Positions 1 through 8,353 of a stretch of DNA of 16,560 nt are shown here, piece by piece. The position numbers and the translations under genes were made by a program. Where the stretch lies: NCBI GenBank assembly GCA_910577805.1, contig CAJTOE010000038.1:1-16560 (forward strand), in the 5' to 3' direction. Source of the stretch: an uncultured Oscillospiraceae bacterium (lineage in GTDB: Bacteria; Bacillota; Clostridia; Oscillospirales; Oscillospiraceae). Positions within the stretch are counted from its first letter, which is position 1, and every line of letters starts with the position of its first letter. Under the pieces are notes generated by a model. It saw nothing but the letters and a program-made list of their open reading frames with translations, ran no database searches and was not told the origin of the DNA.

Positions 1-1139
1 AGCTGTCGAACTACAAAATGTACCCCTCAGGCCACCACTACTTTTCCCTGAAGGACAGCGAAGGCACGGTACGGTGCGTCATGTTCCGGGGAAATGCCGC
101 CGCTCTGCGGTTCCGGCCCGAAAACGGGATGCAGGTGATTGCCGCGGGACGGGTGAGCGTTTTTCCGCGGGATGGGCAGTACCAGCTCTATTGCGACCGT
201 CTGACTCCAGAGGGGGCGGGAGAACTGGCCGTCGCCTTTGAACAGCTCAAGAAAAAGCTGGCCGCAGAGGGCTTGTTTGACCCTGCGCGTAAAAAACCTC
301 TGCCGCGGTTTCCGCAAAAAATCGCACTGGTCACCTCTGTCGCGGGGGCGGCGGTGCGGGATATGATTCGTATTTTGGGTGTCCGCTACCCCTTGGCGGA
401 GGTCATACTTGTCCCGGTTTTGGTCCAGGGGGAGGGCGCCGCCCAGGATATTGCCGCCGCGCTGGACCTGGTCAACGAAAATCGGCTGTCCGACATCATC
501 ATTACCGGGCGGGGCGGAGGCTCCATGGAGGACCTGTGGGCGTTTAACGAGGAGTGTGTGGCCAGAGCCATCAGCCGTTCTCAAATCCCAGTGATTTCCG
601 CTGTAGGCCACGAGCCGGATGTGACCATTGCCGATTTTGTGGCGGACGTTCGGGCATCTACACCCTCCAATGCCGCCGAGCTGGCCGTGCCGGACCAGAA
701 TGATTTATATACCCGGTTGGGGTCCGTTCAGGAGTATCTGCGTAAAACGGCCGCCGGGATGCTTGGCGCGCACCGCCAACGGCTCACGTTTTTGGCCCAG
801 AATCCGGCCCTACAGAACCCGGAACGGTATTTTGAGGGAAAACGCCTGCTGCTGGACTATCAGAGCCAGGCTCTGACCCATGCGCTGGAGCAGTACGTGA
901 ACCAGCGCCGGGAGCGTCTGGGCCGTCTGGCCGCGTCGCTGGAGGCAATGAGTCCCCTGAAGGTGCTGGGCCGGGGCTACACCATCGCCCAGACCACGCA
1001 AGGGCAGGTGGTGGCTTCGGTGAGGCAGCTTGCGCCGGGTGATCTGGTCCATTTAAAATGGTCCGACGGTGCGGCAAGCTGCCGGGTAGAGGAAATAAAA
1101 ACAGGAGAGATGGAATATGGCAAAGAAAATGACCTTTGA
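1..1139 (+). CDS. xseA: Exodeoxyribonuclease VII large subunit, 5' end missing
   Basis: This is the catalytic large subunit of exonuclease VII, a cytoplasmic enzyme that degrades single-stranded DNA to oligonucleotides in repair and recombination. The frame is open to the window edge: codons from base 3 read LSNYKMYPSGHHYFSLKD, part of the N-terminal OB-fold, so the true start lies upstream and the internal ATG at 18 is not the start. Roughly 20-30 residues are probably missing. The OB-fold is followed by the nuclease domain, with recognisable blocks PQKIALVTS, DIIITGRGGGSMEDLW, ISAVGHEPDVTIADFVAD and RASTPSNAAEL, then a long helical coiled-coil-like region and the C-terminal GRGYTIA motif. 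The last 23 bases overlap xseB, fitting coupled production of the two subunits. Confidence 0.96.
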   Translation, partial: LSNYKMYPSGHHYFSLKDSEGTVRCVMFRGNAAALRFRPENGMQVIAAGRVSVFPRDGQYQLYCDRLTPEGAGELAVAFEQLKKKLAAEGLFDPARKKPLPRFPQKIALVTSVAGAAVRDMIRILGVRYPLAEVILVPVLVQGEGAAQDIAAALDLVNENRLSDIIITGRGGGSMEDLWAFNEECVARAISRSQIPVISAVGHEPDVTIADFVADVRASTPSNAAELAVPDQNDLYTRLGSVQEYLRKTAAGMLGAHRQRLTFLAQNPALQNPERYFEGKRLLLDYQSQALTHALEQYVNQRRERLGRLAASLEAMSPLKVLGRGYTIAQTTQGQVVASVRQLAPGDLVHLKWSDGAASCRVEEIKTGEMEYGKENDL

Positions 1140-1323
1140 GGAGTCCATGACCCGGCTGGAGGAGATCGTCTCTCTGCTGGGGCGGGGAGACGCGCCCCTG
1201 AACCAGGCGCTGTCCCTGTTCGAGGAGGGGGCCAAGCTGACCAAGGAGTGTACCGCCCAGCTGGACAAGGCGGAGCAGAAGGTGACGCTGCTGGCCAAGG
1301 AGGAAGAACCGGATGGACTATGA
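1117..1323 (+). CDS. xseB: Exodeoxyribonuclease VII small subunit
   Basis: The small subunit of exonuclease VII is a short helical-hairpin protein, several copies of which bind the large subunit. The 68-residue product has the family length and pattern: FEESMTRLEEIVSLLGRG, then LFEEGAKLTKECTAQLDKAEQKV. The ATG at 1117 is supported by an AGGAG at 1103-1107, nine bases upstream and inside the end of xseA. The gene overlaps xseA by 23 bases and ispA by 11 bases, so all three are probably translated from one message. The tail is acidic, as is common in this family. No unusual residues were noticed. Confidence 0.95.
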   Translation: MAKKMTFEESMTRLEEIVSLLGRGDAPLNQALSLFEEGAKLTKECTAQLDKAEQKVTLLAKEEEPDGL

Positions 1324-2179
1324 ATCCGTTTTTCGTCAGGACCAGGCGCAAATTGAGGCATTTTTGGGAAAATACCTGGAAAACAGTCCCCAATACGCCC
1401 GCTTGCAGGAGGCCATGCGCTACTCCCTGCTGGCGGGAGGAAAGCGCATCCGGCCCGTCCTGGTCCTGGAGGCCTGCCGGATATGCGGGGGGGAGGTTGA
1501 AAAGGCGCTGCCTTTTGCCTGCGCGGTGGAGATGATCCACACCTATTCTCTCATTCACGACGATCTGCCCGCCATGGACAACGACGATTTACGCCGGGGC
1601 CGTCCCACGAACCATAAGGAGTTCGGAGAAGCCGCCGCCATTTTGGCGGGGGACGCTCTGCTGACCGAGGCGTTTTTTGCCCTGTCCCAGGCAGAACTTC
1701 CGCCAGACCGAATCGTGCAGGCTGTGGCCTGTCTGTCCGCTCAGGCGGGACATCTGGGTATGGTGGGCGGTCAGGCCTTGGATATGGAGGAGAAGAAACG
1801 CACTGTCCCGGAGCTGGAACAGCTGCAAAGCCTGAAAACGGGGGCGCTGCTTCAGGCGGCGGCGGAGCTGGGCTGCATCGCCGCCGGGGGAACGCCCCAG
1901 CAGCGGCAGGGGTTACGGGTCTATGCGGAGAAGCTGGGCCGGGCATTCCAGATACGGGACGACATGTTGGACGTGATGGGGGAGCAGGCGCAGCTGGGTA
2001 AGCCCATCGGCTCCGATGCGGAGCTGGGCAAGTCCACCTTTGCCGCGCTCCTGGGCCTGGAGGCCTGCGCCGGTCTGGTGGAGGAGCTGACGGCGCAGGC
2101 GGCGCAGGCGCTGGCCTCCTTTGAAGCCCGTGGATTTTTAGTCTGGCTGGCCCAACAGCTGGCTCAACGGAGTTTTTAG
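1313..2179 (+). CDS. ispA: Farnesyl diphosphate synthase (polyprenyl synthetase)
   Basis: This short-chain trans-prenyltransferase condenses isopentenyl diphosphate with dimethylallyl and geranyl diphosphate to make farnesyl diphosphate, the precursor for undecaprenyl carriers and quinones. The 288 residues contain GGKRIRP (42-48), the first aspartate-rich motif DDLPAMDND (83-91, the two-residue-insert form of bacterial enzymes), the KTG block (175-177) and the second aspartate motif DDMLD (216-220). The length is typical. The start at 1313 follows an AGGAGGAAG site inside xseB, and the reading frame overlaps xseB by 11 bases. Lying three genes before dxs, which makes the first pathway intermediate, it fits an isoprenoid operon. 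Product chain length cannot be proven from sequence; farnesyl is the expected product, geranylgeranyl is possible. Confidence 0.93.
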   Translation: MDYESVFRQDQAQIEAFLGKYLENSPQYARLQEAMRYSLLAGGKRIRPVLVLEACRICGGEVEKALPFACAVEMIHTYSLIHDDLPAMDNDDLRRGRPTNHKEFGEAAAILAGDALLTEAFFALSQAELPPDRIVQAVACLSAQAGHLGMVGGQALDMEEKKRTVPELEQLQSLKTGALLQAAAELGCIAAGGTPQQRQGLRVYAEKLGRAFQIRDDMLDVMGEQAQLGKPIGSDAELGKSTFAALLGLEACAGLVEELTAQAAQALASFEARGFLVWLAQQLAQRSF

Positions 2180-2181
2180 AA

Positions 2182-2634
2182 ATGAGAAGTCTTTTTTTAG
2201 CGAACCCGGTTCTGGCATTAGGCGTGCTGGCGTGGCTGATCGCCCAGGTCATTAAAGTACTGCTGAACGTGGTCCAGCGCAATACCTGGGATTTGAAGAT
2301 CCTCCTCAGCAGCGGAGGAATGCCAAGCTCCCATTCTGCGTTCGTGTGCGCCATCGCCGGTTCCATTGCGCAGATGCACGGCTTGAACAGCACGCTGTTT
2401 GCGCTGGCGGCGGCGCTGGCCCTGGTGGTAATGTACGACGCGTGTAATGTCCGGCGGGCGGCCGGGGAACAGGCCAAGATACTCAATTACCTGCTGGGAC
2501 ATTTGGACCAGATTTCCCCGGAGCTGGCAGGCAAGGCGCTGCAAGAGCTGTTAGGGCATACCCCTTTACAGGTGTTCATGGGCGCTCTGCTGGGGATCGC
2601 GGTAGGGACCGGCGGCGGCTTTTGGCTGCAATAA
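2182..2634 (+). CDS. Divergent PAP2 (DUF212, YuiD-like) membrane protein
   Basis: This 150-residue integral membrane protein belongs to the divergent PAP2 family, distant relatives of type 2 phosphatidic acid phosphatases. The diagnostic block GGMPSSHSAFV (45-55) corresponds to the PSGH motif of true PAP2 enzymes, followed by VVMYDACNVRRAAGEQAKILN (about 82-102) and LGHTPLQVFMGALLGI near the C terminus. About four hydrophobic segments are visible (roughly 8-28, 52-66, 70-86 and 130-148). The usual third PAP2 motif, with its catalytic histidine, is not evident, as is normal for this family, so phosphatase activity is unproven. It starts two bases after the ispA stop and sits directly before dxs. 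A role on prenyl phosphates or diphosphates is a reasonable inference from this position only. Confidence 0.88.
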   Translation: MRSLFLANPVLALGVLAWLIAQVIKVLLNVVQRNTWDLKILLSSGGMPSSHSAFVCAIAGSIAQMHGLNSTLFALAAALALVVMYDACNVRRAAGEQAKILNYLLGHLDQISPELAGKALQELLGHTPLQVFMGALLGIAVGTGGGFWLQ

Positions 2635-2649
2635 GGGAGGACGGAGCAG

Positions 2650-4503
2650 ATGACGACCATAGACGAAAAGCATTCCGGCCCGCTTTTGGCGGACATGTCC
2701 TCCAGCCAGTGCGACGCACTGTGTACTCAGCTTCGGGAGGACCTGGTGCGCTCCGTGTCCCAGACGGGGGGGCATTTGGCCGCAAACCTGGGGATCGTGG
2801 AGCTGATGGTGGCAATTCATCAGGTGATGGATACCAGCCAGGACCGGCTCGTGTTCGACGTGGGGCACCAGTGCTACATCCATAAAATGCTCACCGGGCG
2901 GGGAGAGGCCATGAACACCATCCGTCAGTTCGGCGGACTGTCCGGCTTCCCCAAGCCGAAAGAGAGCGTCCACGACGCGTTTATCGCCGGACACGCCTCC
3001 AACTCGGTGGCGGTGGCGGTGGGGATGGCCCAGGCCCGTGACTTTTTGGGCAAGGACTATAAGGTCGCGGCCCTCATTGGAGACGGCGCTCTGACGGGCG
3101 GTCTGGCTTACGAAGGATTGACAAACGGGGGAGCCTGTAAAGGACAATTACTTGTCATTCTGAATGACAACGGGATGTCCATAACCCGGAACGTAGGCGG
3201 TGTGGCGGAGCATCTGGCCCGCCAGCGGCTCAAGCCTCAATATCTGTCTTTCAAAAAGTTCTATCGCCGGGTGATGAACACCAATTTTGTTGGACGAAAA
3301 GTCTACCGCTTTACCCACCACCTCAAGGAATCCCTCAAGCATACGCTGCTGCCGTGCAGTATGTTTGAAAATATGGGCTTTACCTACCTGGGTCCGGTGA
3401 ATGGACATAACGTGGAGGCTCTGGCGCGTATTCTTCGCTATGCGCTGGAGCTGGAGGGGCCGGTACTGCTCCACGTCCGGACTGTAAAGGGAAAAGGCTA
3501 TCCACCTGCGGAGAAGAATCCGGACGCTTTTCACGGTGTGGCTCCCTTTGATCCAGAGACGGGAGAGCCGCAAAAGACCGCTGGAGAGAATTTTTCCGCC
3601 GTCTTTGGCCGGAAGCTGTTGGATTTGGCTAACACGGACAAGCGGGTATGCGCACTGACCGCCGCCATGAGCAGCGGTACGGGGCTGGAGGAATTTGCCC
3701 AAAAGCTTCCCGAACGCTTTTTTGACGTTGGCATTGAGGAAGGGGGGGCCGTCTCCATCGCCTCTGGAATGGCCAGCCAGGGCGCGATTCCCGTGTTCGC
3801 CGTCTACTCCACCTTTTTGCAGCGGGCTTACGACATGCTGTTGCATGATATGGCTCTTTCGGGCCTCCATGTGGTGCTGGGCGTGGATCGGGCGGGTCTG
3901 GTGGGCGAGGACGGGGAGACCCACCAGGGCGGTTTTGATGTGGCCTACCTGGACAGCATTCCGGGCATCACGGTCTGGTCTCCCTCCAGCTTCGCGGAGC
4001 TGGAGCGCACATTGGAGGAAGCAGTGCTGTACGGCCGCGGGCCGGTGGCGATCCGCTACCCTAGAGGCGGCGAGGGCATCTACACCGCCGATTCTGGCCG
4101 GGAACGGGCGGTGGTGCTGCGACCGGGCCGGGACATTACCCTGGTGAGCTACGGTTCCATGATTAATGAGGTGCTAAAGGCCGCTCAAATGTTGGAGGAA
4201 CAGGGGATTTCCCCGGAAATCATTAAGCTTAACCGCATTACGCCTCTAGACCCTGGGCTGGTGCTGTCGTCGGTCCGCCGCACCGGCGCGCTGCTGGTGG
4301 CGGAGGACTGCGTGGAGACGGGAAGCGTTGGGGTCCGGCTGGCCGCCGCGCTGGGACGAGTGGGCTGGCGGGGACGGCTTGTTCTGTGCAGCTGCGGAAA
4401 CCAGTTCATTCCCCACGGCAGCGTGGCGGAGCTGAAGCGGTCCCTGGGTCTGGACGCGGAGAGTCTTTGCAAACGAAGTCTGGAGGTGCTGCGTCATGGC
4501 TAA
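2650..4503 (+). CDS. dxs: 1-deoxy-D-xylulose-5-phosphate synthase
   Basis: This thiamine-diphosphate enzyme joins pyruvate and glyceraldehyde 3-phosphate into DXP, the first step of the MEP isoprenoid route and also a precursor of thiamine and pyridoxal. The 617 residues show TGGHLAANLG (39-48, His42), DVGHQCYIHKMLTGR, the ThDP/Mg motif GDGALTGG (144-151) with NDNGMS (172-177), the GKGYPPAE...FHG block (281-296, His295), and the transketolase pyrimidine and C-terminal domains with VDRAGLVGEDGETHQGGFD and RYPRGGEG. The catalytic glutamate is kept as Glu364, but the usual following Gln/Glu-His is Gly-Gly here (365-366), which is unusual. The ATG at 2650 follows AGGGAGG at 2634-2640. The end overlaps tlyA by 8 bases. 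Confidence 0.94.
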   Translation: MTTIDEKHSGPLLADMSSSQCDALCTQLREDLVRSVSQTGGHLAANLGIVELMVAIHQVMDTSQDRLVFDVGHQCYIHKMLTGRGEAMNTIRQFGGLSGFPKPKESVHDAFIAGHASNSVAVAVGMAQARDFLGKDYKVAALIGDGALTGGLAYEGLTNGGACKGQLLVILNDNGMSITRNVGGVAEHLARQRLKPQYLSFKKFYRRVMNTNFVGRKVYRFTHHLKESLKHTLLPCSMFENMGFTYLGPVNGHNVEALARILRYALELEGPVLLHVRTVKGKGYPPAEKNPDAFHGVAPFDPETGEPQKTAGENFSAVFGRKLLDLANTDKRVCALTAAMSSGTGLEEFAQKLPERFFDVGIEEGGAVSIASGMASQGAIPVFAVYSTFLQRAYDMLLHDMALSGLHVVLGVDRAGLVGEDGETHQGGFDVAYLDSIPGITVWSPSSFAELERTLEEAVLYGRGPVAIRYPRGGEGIYTADSGRERAVVLRPGRDITLVSYGSMINEVLKAAQMLEEQGISPEIIKLNRITPLDPGLVLSSVRRTGALLVAEDCVETGSVGVRLAAALGRVGWRGRLVLCSCGNQFIPHGSVAELKRSLGLDAESLCKRSLEVLRHG

Positions 4504-5311
4504 ACAGCGTTTGGACGTGGTTATGGCGGAGCGCGGGCTGGCCGAGAGCCGCCAGAAGGCCCAGGCCGTCATTATGGCGGGGCAGGTCTATGTGGACGGA
4601 CGGAAGGTGGAGAAGGCTGGAACACCCGTCAGCCCGGAGGCGTCCATTGAGATTCGGGGAAAAACACTGCCCTATGTGAGCCGGGGCGGGCTGAAGCTGG
4701 AGAAGGCCCTGCGTATATGGCCCATCGACCTGAACCACGCGGTTTGTGCGGATATCGGGTCCTCGACCGGCGGATTCACCGACTGTATGCTTCAAAATGG
4801 GGCGGAAAAGGTCTACGCCGTGGACTCCGGCAGTAACCAGCTGGATTACCGGCTGCGCATCCACCCCCAGGTGGTCTGCATGGAGCGGACCAACGCCCGG
4901 TATCTCACGCAGGAGCAGATCCCCCAGCCACTGGACTTTTTCAGCGTGGATGTATCCTTTATCTCCCTGCGCCTGATTTTGCCCGCCCTGCGTCCCTTGG
5001 TCAAGGAAAATGCCCAGGCGGTTTGCCTGATCAAGCCGCAGTTCGAGGCGGGACGGGAGAAGGTAGGCAAGAAGGGAGTCGTCCGGGACCCGGCGGTCCA
5101 GCAGGAGGTGTTGGAACACTTCCTGGACCACGCCGCTTCTGCCGGTTTTGCTGTAAAGGATATCAGCTTTTCACCAATCAAGGGTCCGGAGGGCAATATT
5201 GAGTTTTTGGGCTATCTGTCTGCGGAGGAGCAGCTTCCATATGCGGGGGACCTGGCCGCGCTGGTGGCCAGCGCCCACCAGTTGGACAAGCCGAAGGAGG
5301 AGGGTGCGTAA
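4496..5311 (+). CDS. tlyA: TlyA-family 2'-O-ribose rRNA methyltransferase
   Basis: TlyA proteins (YqxC in Bacillus) methylate ribose 2'-hydroxyls in ribosomal RNA; the old label hemolysin is historical. The 271-residue product has an N-terminal S4 RNA-binding domain (about 3-55, with RLDVVMAERGLAESRQKAQAV and VYVDGRKV), a linker YVSRGGLKLEKAL, and an FtsJ-like methyltransferase fold. AdoMet motif I is ADIGSSTGGFTD (85-96), followed by AVDSG (108-112), VDVSFISL (151-158), LIKPQFE (178-184) and KGPEGNIEF (229-237). The Lys-Asp-Lys-Glu tetrad expected of 2'-O methyltransferases can be placed at Lys67 or Lys70, Asp152, Lys180 and Glu236. Its ATG sits inside the dxs stop region (8-base overlap), and its stop abuts the nadK ATG. 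The exact rRNA target in this organism is unknown. Confidence 0.92.
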   Translation: MAKQRLDVVMAERGLAESRQKAQAVIMAGQVYVDGRKVEKAGTPVSPEASIEIRGKTLPYVSRGGLKLEKALRIWPIDLNHAVCADIGSSTGGFTDCMLQNGAEKVYAVDSGSNQLDYRLRIHPQVVCMERTNARYLTQEQIPQPLDFFSVDVSFISLRLILPALRPLVKENAQAVCLIKPQFEAGREKVGKKGVVRDPAVQQEVLEHFLDHAASAGFAVKDISFSPIKGPEGNIEFLGYLSAEEQLPYAGDLAALVASAHQLDKPKEEGA

Positions 5312-6184
5312 ATGAGAATCATTCTCAGCTCCAATCCCTACCGGGACCGGGGGCTTCACACGGCTCTGGAGGCTCAGCGTGTTTTGAAGAATGCGGGGGC
5401 GGAAACTGTAATGTGTTTTCCCTTTATACCTAAGAAGGGAGAACGCTTGGATATCCCGCCCCAAATCGAGCTGCAAAATCTGGAAAAGGAGCTGGCCCGT
5501 GCGGATTTGCTGATCTGCTTCGGCGGGGACGGCACGATTCTGCATACGGCCCGTGACGCCGCGCTCCACGACGTACCTATTCTGGGGGTCAACATGGGGA
5601 GCGTGGGCTTTATGGCGGAGCTGGAGCGCAGCGAATTAAAACTGCTGCCCAGGCTCTTGCAGCAGCCCTTCCGGACCCAAAGCCGCATGATGCTGGAGGT
5701 CAAAACCTTCCGGGGAGGCCGGCAGCTCAGTGAGGACTTGGCCCTCAACGACGCGGTAATCTCCAAGGGGTCTATGGCGCGGGTGGCGGAGCTGGAGGTC
5801 TGGGCCGATCAGACCGCCCTGTGCAGCCTCACGGGGGACGGTGTGGTGGTTGCCACCCCCACCGGCTCCACCGCTTATTCCATGTCCGCGGGAGGGCCAA
5901 TCGTGGAACCCACCTCCAACTGCTTGATTATCACCCCGGTCTGCGCCCATCAGCTGGGGGCCCGGCCTATGGTGCTGGACCCGGACCGGGTCATTACCGT
6001 CCACCCGCCCAGAGGGAGCCGCAAGGCCATTTATCTGTCTGTGGACGGGGGAAAGTCTGTACGTCTGAGCGGAGGAGAGCGCGTGGAAATTCGCCGTGCC
6101 AAGCGGTATGTGCGGCTGGTGCGGCTGACCCAGCGGAATTTTTATCAGGTCATTCATGAAAAATTGGGAGGGTATGCCACATGA
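5312..6184 (+). CDS. nadK: NAD kinase
   Basis: NAD kinase phosphorylates NAD to NADP, setting cellular NADPH supply. The 290-residue protein carries the signature GGDGTILH (71-78), NMGSVGFMAE (94-103), the NAD-contacting ALNDAV (144-149, with Asp where many homologues have Glu) and TGDGVVVATPTGSTAYS (174-190). The ATG immediately follows the tlyA TAA with no gap; an AAGGAGG lies at 5294-5300, eleven bases upstream, slightly long but plausible with coupling. The end overlaps argR by four bases (ATGA). This position between tlyA and argR is common in clostridial genomes. In the MEP pathway NADPH is consumed by DXP reductoisomerase, so its co-location with dxs makes metabolic sense, though that link is inference. 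Confidence 0.95.
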   Translation: MRIILSSNPYRDRGLHTALEAQRVLKNAGAETVMCFPFIPKKGERLDIPPQIELQNLEKELARADLLICFGGDGTILHTARDAALHDVPILGVNMGSVGFMAELERSELKLLPRLLQQPFRTQSRMMLEVKTFRGGRQLSEDLALNDAVISKGSMARVAELEVWADQTALCSLTGDGVVVATPTGSTAYSMSAGGPIVEPTSNCLIITPVCAHQLGARPMVLDPDRVITVHPPRGSRKAIYLSVDGGKSVRLSGGERVEIRRAKRYVRLVRLTQRNFYQVIHEKLGGYAT

Positions 6185-6630
6185 AGCGAGCCAGGCAGGC
6201 AGAGATTTTGAGCATCATCCAATCGCAGGCAGTGGAAACCCAGGAGCAGCTTCTTCAAGCCCTGCGCAGCCGGGGGTTCACGTCCACCCAGGCCACGATT
6301 TCCAGGGACATTAAAGAGCTTCACCTTGTCAAGGAACTATCCGGCGGCTGTTACCGGTATACGGCCTACCCCCGCCCCGGAGCGGACAACTCCCAGGGGC
6401 GGCTGCGCAACATCTTTAAAGAGGGCGTGCTGTCGGTGGATGCGGCGCAAAATCTGGTGGTCATCAAGACCATGCCGGGGCTGGCGTCCGCGGCCTGCTC
6501 CGCGCTGGACAACATGGAGATCGATGGTATGATCGCCAGTCTGGCCGGGGACGACGTGGGCCTTTTGGTCATGCGGGACAACGCCGCCGCCCAGGCGTTC
6601 AGCCAGAACGTCCACCGGCTTTTGAAATAG
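6181..6630 (+). CDS. argR: Arginine repressor ArgR/AhrC
   Basis: This arginine-sensing regulator binds ARG-box operators and controls arginine biosynthesis and catabolism. The 149 residues have the winged-helix N-terminal domain with the recognition segment STQATISRDIKELHLVK (35-51, Ser41-Arg42 being the family hallmark) and a C-terminal oligomerisation/arginine-binding domain with ASLAGDDVGLLV (119-130). Asp124-Asp125 correspond to the arginine-contacting pair; the family's usual GTIAGDDT is ASLAGDDV here, a mild variant. The ATG overlaps the nadK stop as ATGA, so translation is probably coupled. The gene lies just before recN, the standard Firmicutes arrangement. I saw no ARG-box-like palindrome nearby, so autoregulation cannot be claimed. 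Confidence 0.95.
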   Translation: MKRARQAEILSIIQSQAVETQEQLLQALRSRGFTSTQATISRDIKELHLVKELSGGCYRYTAYPRPGADNSQGRLRNIFKEGVLSVDAAQNLVVIKTMPGLASAACSALDNMEIDGMIASLAGDDVGLLVMRDNAAAQAFSQNVHRLLK

Positions 6631-6646
6631 AGAGGGAGGAAGCGGG

Positions 6647-8350
6647 ATGCTTTCCACACTGCATATTGAAAATATCGCCCTGATCGAGTCGGCCAGCATC
6701 GACTTTGCCTCAGGGTTCAACGCCCTCACCGGCGAGACCGGCGCGGGTAAATCCATCGTCATCGACTCCATCAGCGCCGTTTTGGGGGAACGCACCAGCC
6801 GGGAGCTGATTCGTTCCGGCAGCAAATCCGCGCGGGTGGAGGCGGTGTTCACCGGAGTCCTGCCCCGCTCCTGGCTGGAGGAACGGGGGCTGGCGGAGGA
6901 CGGGGACGAGCTGCTCCTTCAGCGGGAGATACGAGGGGACGGCAAAAACCAGTGCCGGGTCAACGGACGGCTGGTAACGGTGTCTCAGCTCCGGGAGCTG
7001 GGACAGCAGTTGCTGAACATCCACGGCCAGCACGACGGCCAGCAGCTCCTGGACCCCGCCTGTCACCTGGGTTACTTGGACCGGTTCGGCAAGACCTTTC
7101 GGGAATTGGAGGCGTTTCAGACCTCGTTCCAGTCCCTCTCCAAGCTGCGCCGGGAGATTTCCGCCCTCCAGATGGACGAGGCGGAGCGGTCCCGGCGGGT
7201 GGATACCCTCACCTTCCAAATCCAGGAATTGGAGCGCGCCGATTTGAAGCCTGGGGAGGATGTGGAGCTGGACACCCGGAAAAATCTGCTCAGCAGCGCG
7301 GAAAAGCTGATGGACGCAGTCCGGGAGGCAGAGTTTGCCCTGTCCGGCGACGAGGACAGCCAGGGCGCCGCCGCGCTGATTGCCCAGGCAGAAGGCGCGG
7401 TCCACAGTGCGGCCCGGTTCAGCGACCGGTTTTCCGAGGCCGGCGAAAAGCTGACCGCTCTGCGCTTTGCCGCTGACGAGGCGGCGGAGCTTTTGCGGGA
7501 TCTGGCGGGGGAGCTGGATTTCTCCCCGGAGGAGCTGGACGAGCTGGAGGGCCGGTTGGACGTGATCTACCGGCTGAAGCGGAAGTACGGCCCCACCGTG
7601 GACGATATGCTGGACTTTTTAGAGAAAAGCCGCCAGGAGCTGGATCAGATCCAGTACGCAGATGATACGATTATCCGGCTGGAAAAGGAATTGGAAAAGG
7701 CACGGAAAACCACCCAGAAAAACGGCGAAGCCCTCTCCAAGGCCCGGAAAAAGGCGGCAAAAAGCCTTCAGGAGCGTGTGCGGGAGGAGCTGCGGCAGCT
7801 GGACATGCCCAAGGTCCGGTTTGAGACGGAATTTCTCCCCAAGCCGGGGGAGTGGGGCATGGACGAGACGGGTATGGATGAGGTGCAGTTTTTGATGTCT
7901 GCCAACCTGGGCGAGGATTTGAAGCCCATTCAAAAGGTGGCCTCCGGCGGCGAGCTGGCCCGCATCATGCTGGCGCTGAAAAACGTGCTGGCGGAGGACG
8001 ACGGTATTCACAGTCTGGTCTTTGACGAGGTGGACACCGGCGTGTCCGGCCGGGCGGCGCAGAAGGTGGCGGAGAAAATGGCCCAGGTGGCCCGGCACAA
8101 GCAGGTCCTATGCGTCACCCACCTGCCCCAGCTGGCGGCGATGGCGGATACGCATTTCCGTGTGGAGAAGGGAGAGGACAAGGGGAGGACCTTTACACAC
8201 GTTGCGGTCCTTGAGCGGGAGGACCGGAAGCAGGAGCTGGCCCGGCTGATTGGCGGGACAAAGGTTACCCAGGCTCTGCTGGAGAGCGCGGAGGAGCTTT
8301 TGAACCAGGCAGAGGGCTTTAAGGGCGGTCTGAAAGGAGACGTTTCGTAA
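6647..8350 (+). CDS. recN: DNA repair protein RecN
   Basis: RecN is an SMC-like ATPase that gathers and tethers DNA ends during double-strand-break repair. The 567 residues fit the family. The N-terminal ATPase half has Walker A GETGAGKS (29-36) and a Q-loop block NIHGQHDGQQLLD. The middle is a long charged helical region forming two antiparallel coiled-coil stretches, with the FSPEELDELEGRLDVIYRLKRKYG block between them. The C-terminal half holds the ABC signature VASGGELARIMLALK (431-445), Walker B LVFDEVDTGVSG (457-468) and THLPQLAAMAD. The ATG at 6647 is six bases after GGGAGGA (6634-6640), and the gene starts 16 bases after argR. No SOS operator is visible ahead of it, so it is probably transcribed with the upstream genes. 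No terminator is visible before spoIVA. Confidence 0.96.
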   Translation: MLSTLHIENIALIESASIDFASGFNALTGETGAGKSIVIDSISAVLGERTSRELIRSGSKSARVEAVFTGVLPRSWLEERGLAEDGDELLLQREIRGDGKNQCRVNGRLVTVSQLRELGQQLLNIHGQHDGQQLLDPACHLGYLDRFGKTFRELEAFQTSFQSLSKLRREISALQMDEAERSRRVDTLTFQIQELERADLKPGEDVELDTRKNLLSSAEKLMDAVREAEFALSGDEDSQGAAALIAQAEGAVHSAARFSDRFSEAGEKLTALRFAADEAAELLRDLAGELDFSPEELDELEGRLDVIYRLKRKYGPTVDDMLDFLEKSRQELDQIQYADDTIIRLEKELEKARKTTQKNGEALSKARKKAAKSLQERVREELRQLDMPKVRFETEFLPKPGEWGMDETGMDEVQFLMSANLGEDLKPIQKVASGGELARIMLALKNVLAEDDGIHSLVFDEVDTGVSGRAAQKVAEKMAQVARHKQVLCVTHLPQLAAMADTHFRVEKGEDKGRTFTHVAVLEREDRKQELARLIGGTKVTQALLESAEELLNQAEGFKGGLKGDVS

Positions 8351-8353
8351 GTT

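Noticed and set aside
18..20. ATG at 18 as the xseA start
   Set aside because: The codons before it (LSNYK) continue the conserved OB-fold sequence, so the gene starts before the window.
1551..2486. Long open frame antisense to ispA and the DUF212 gene (311 codons)
   Set aside because: It is Pro/Arg-rich and low in complexity, has no ribosome binding site, and lies opposite two well-recognised genes; typical of a GC-rich coding shadow.
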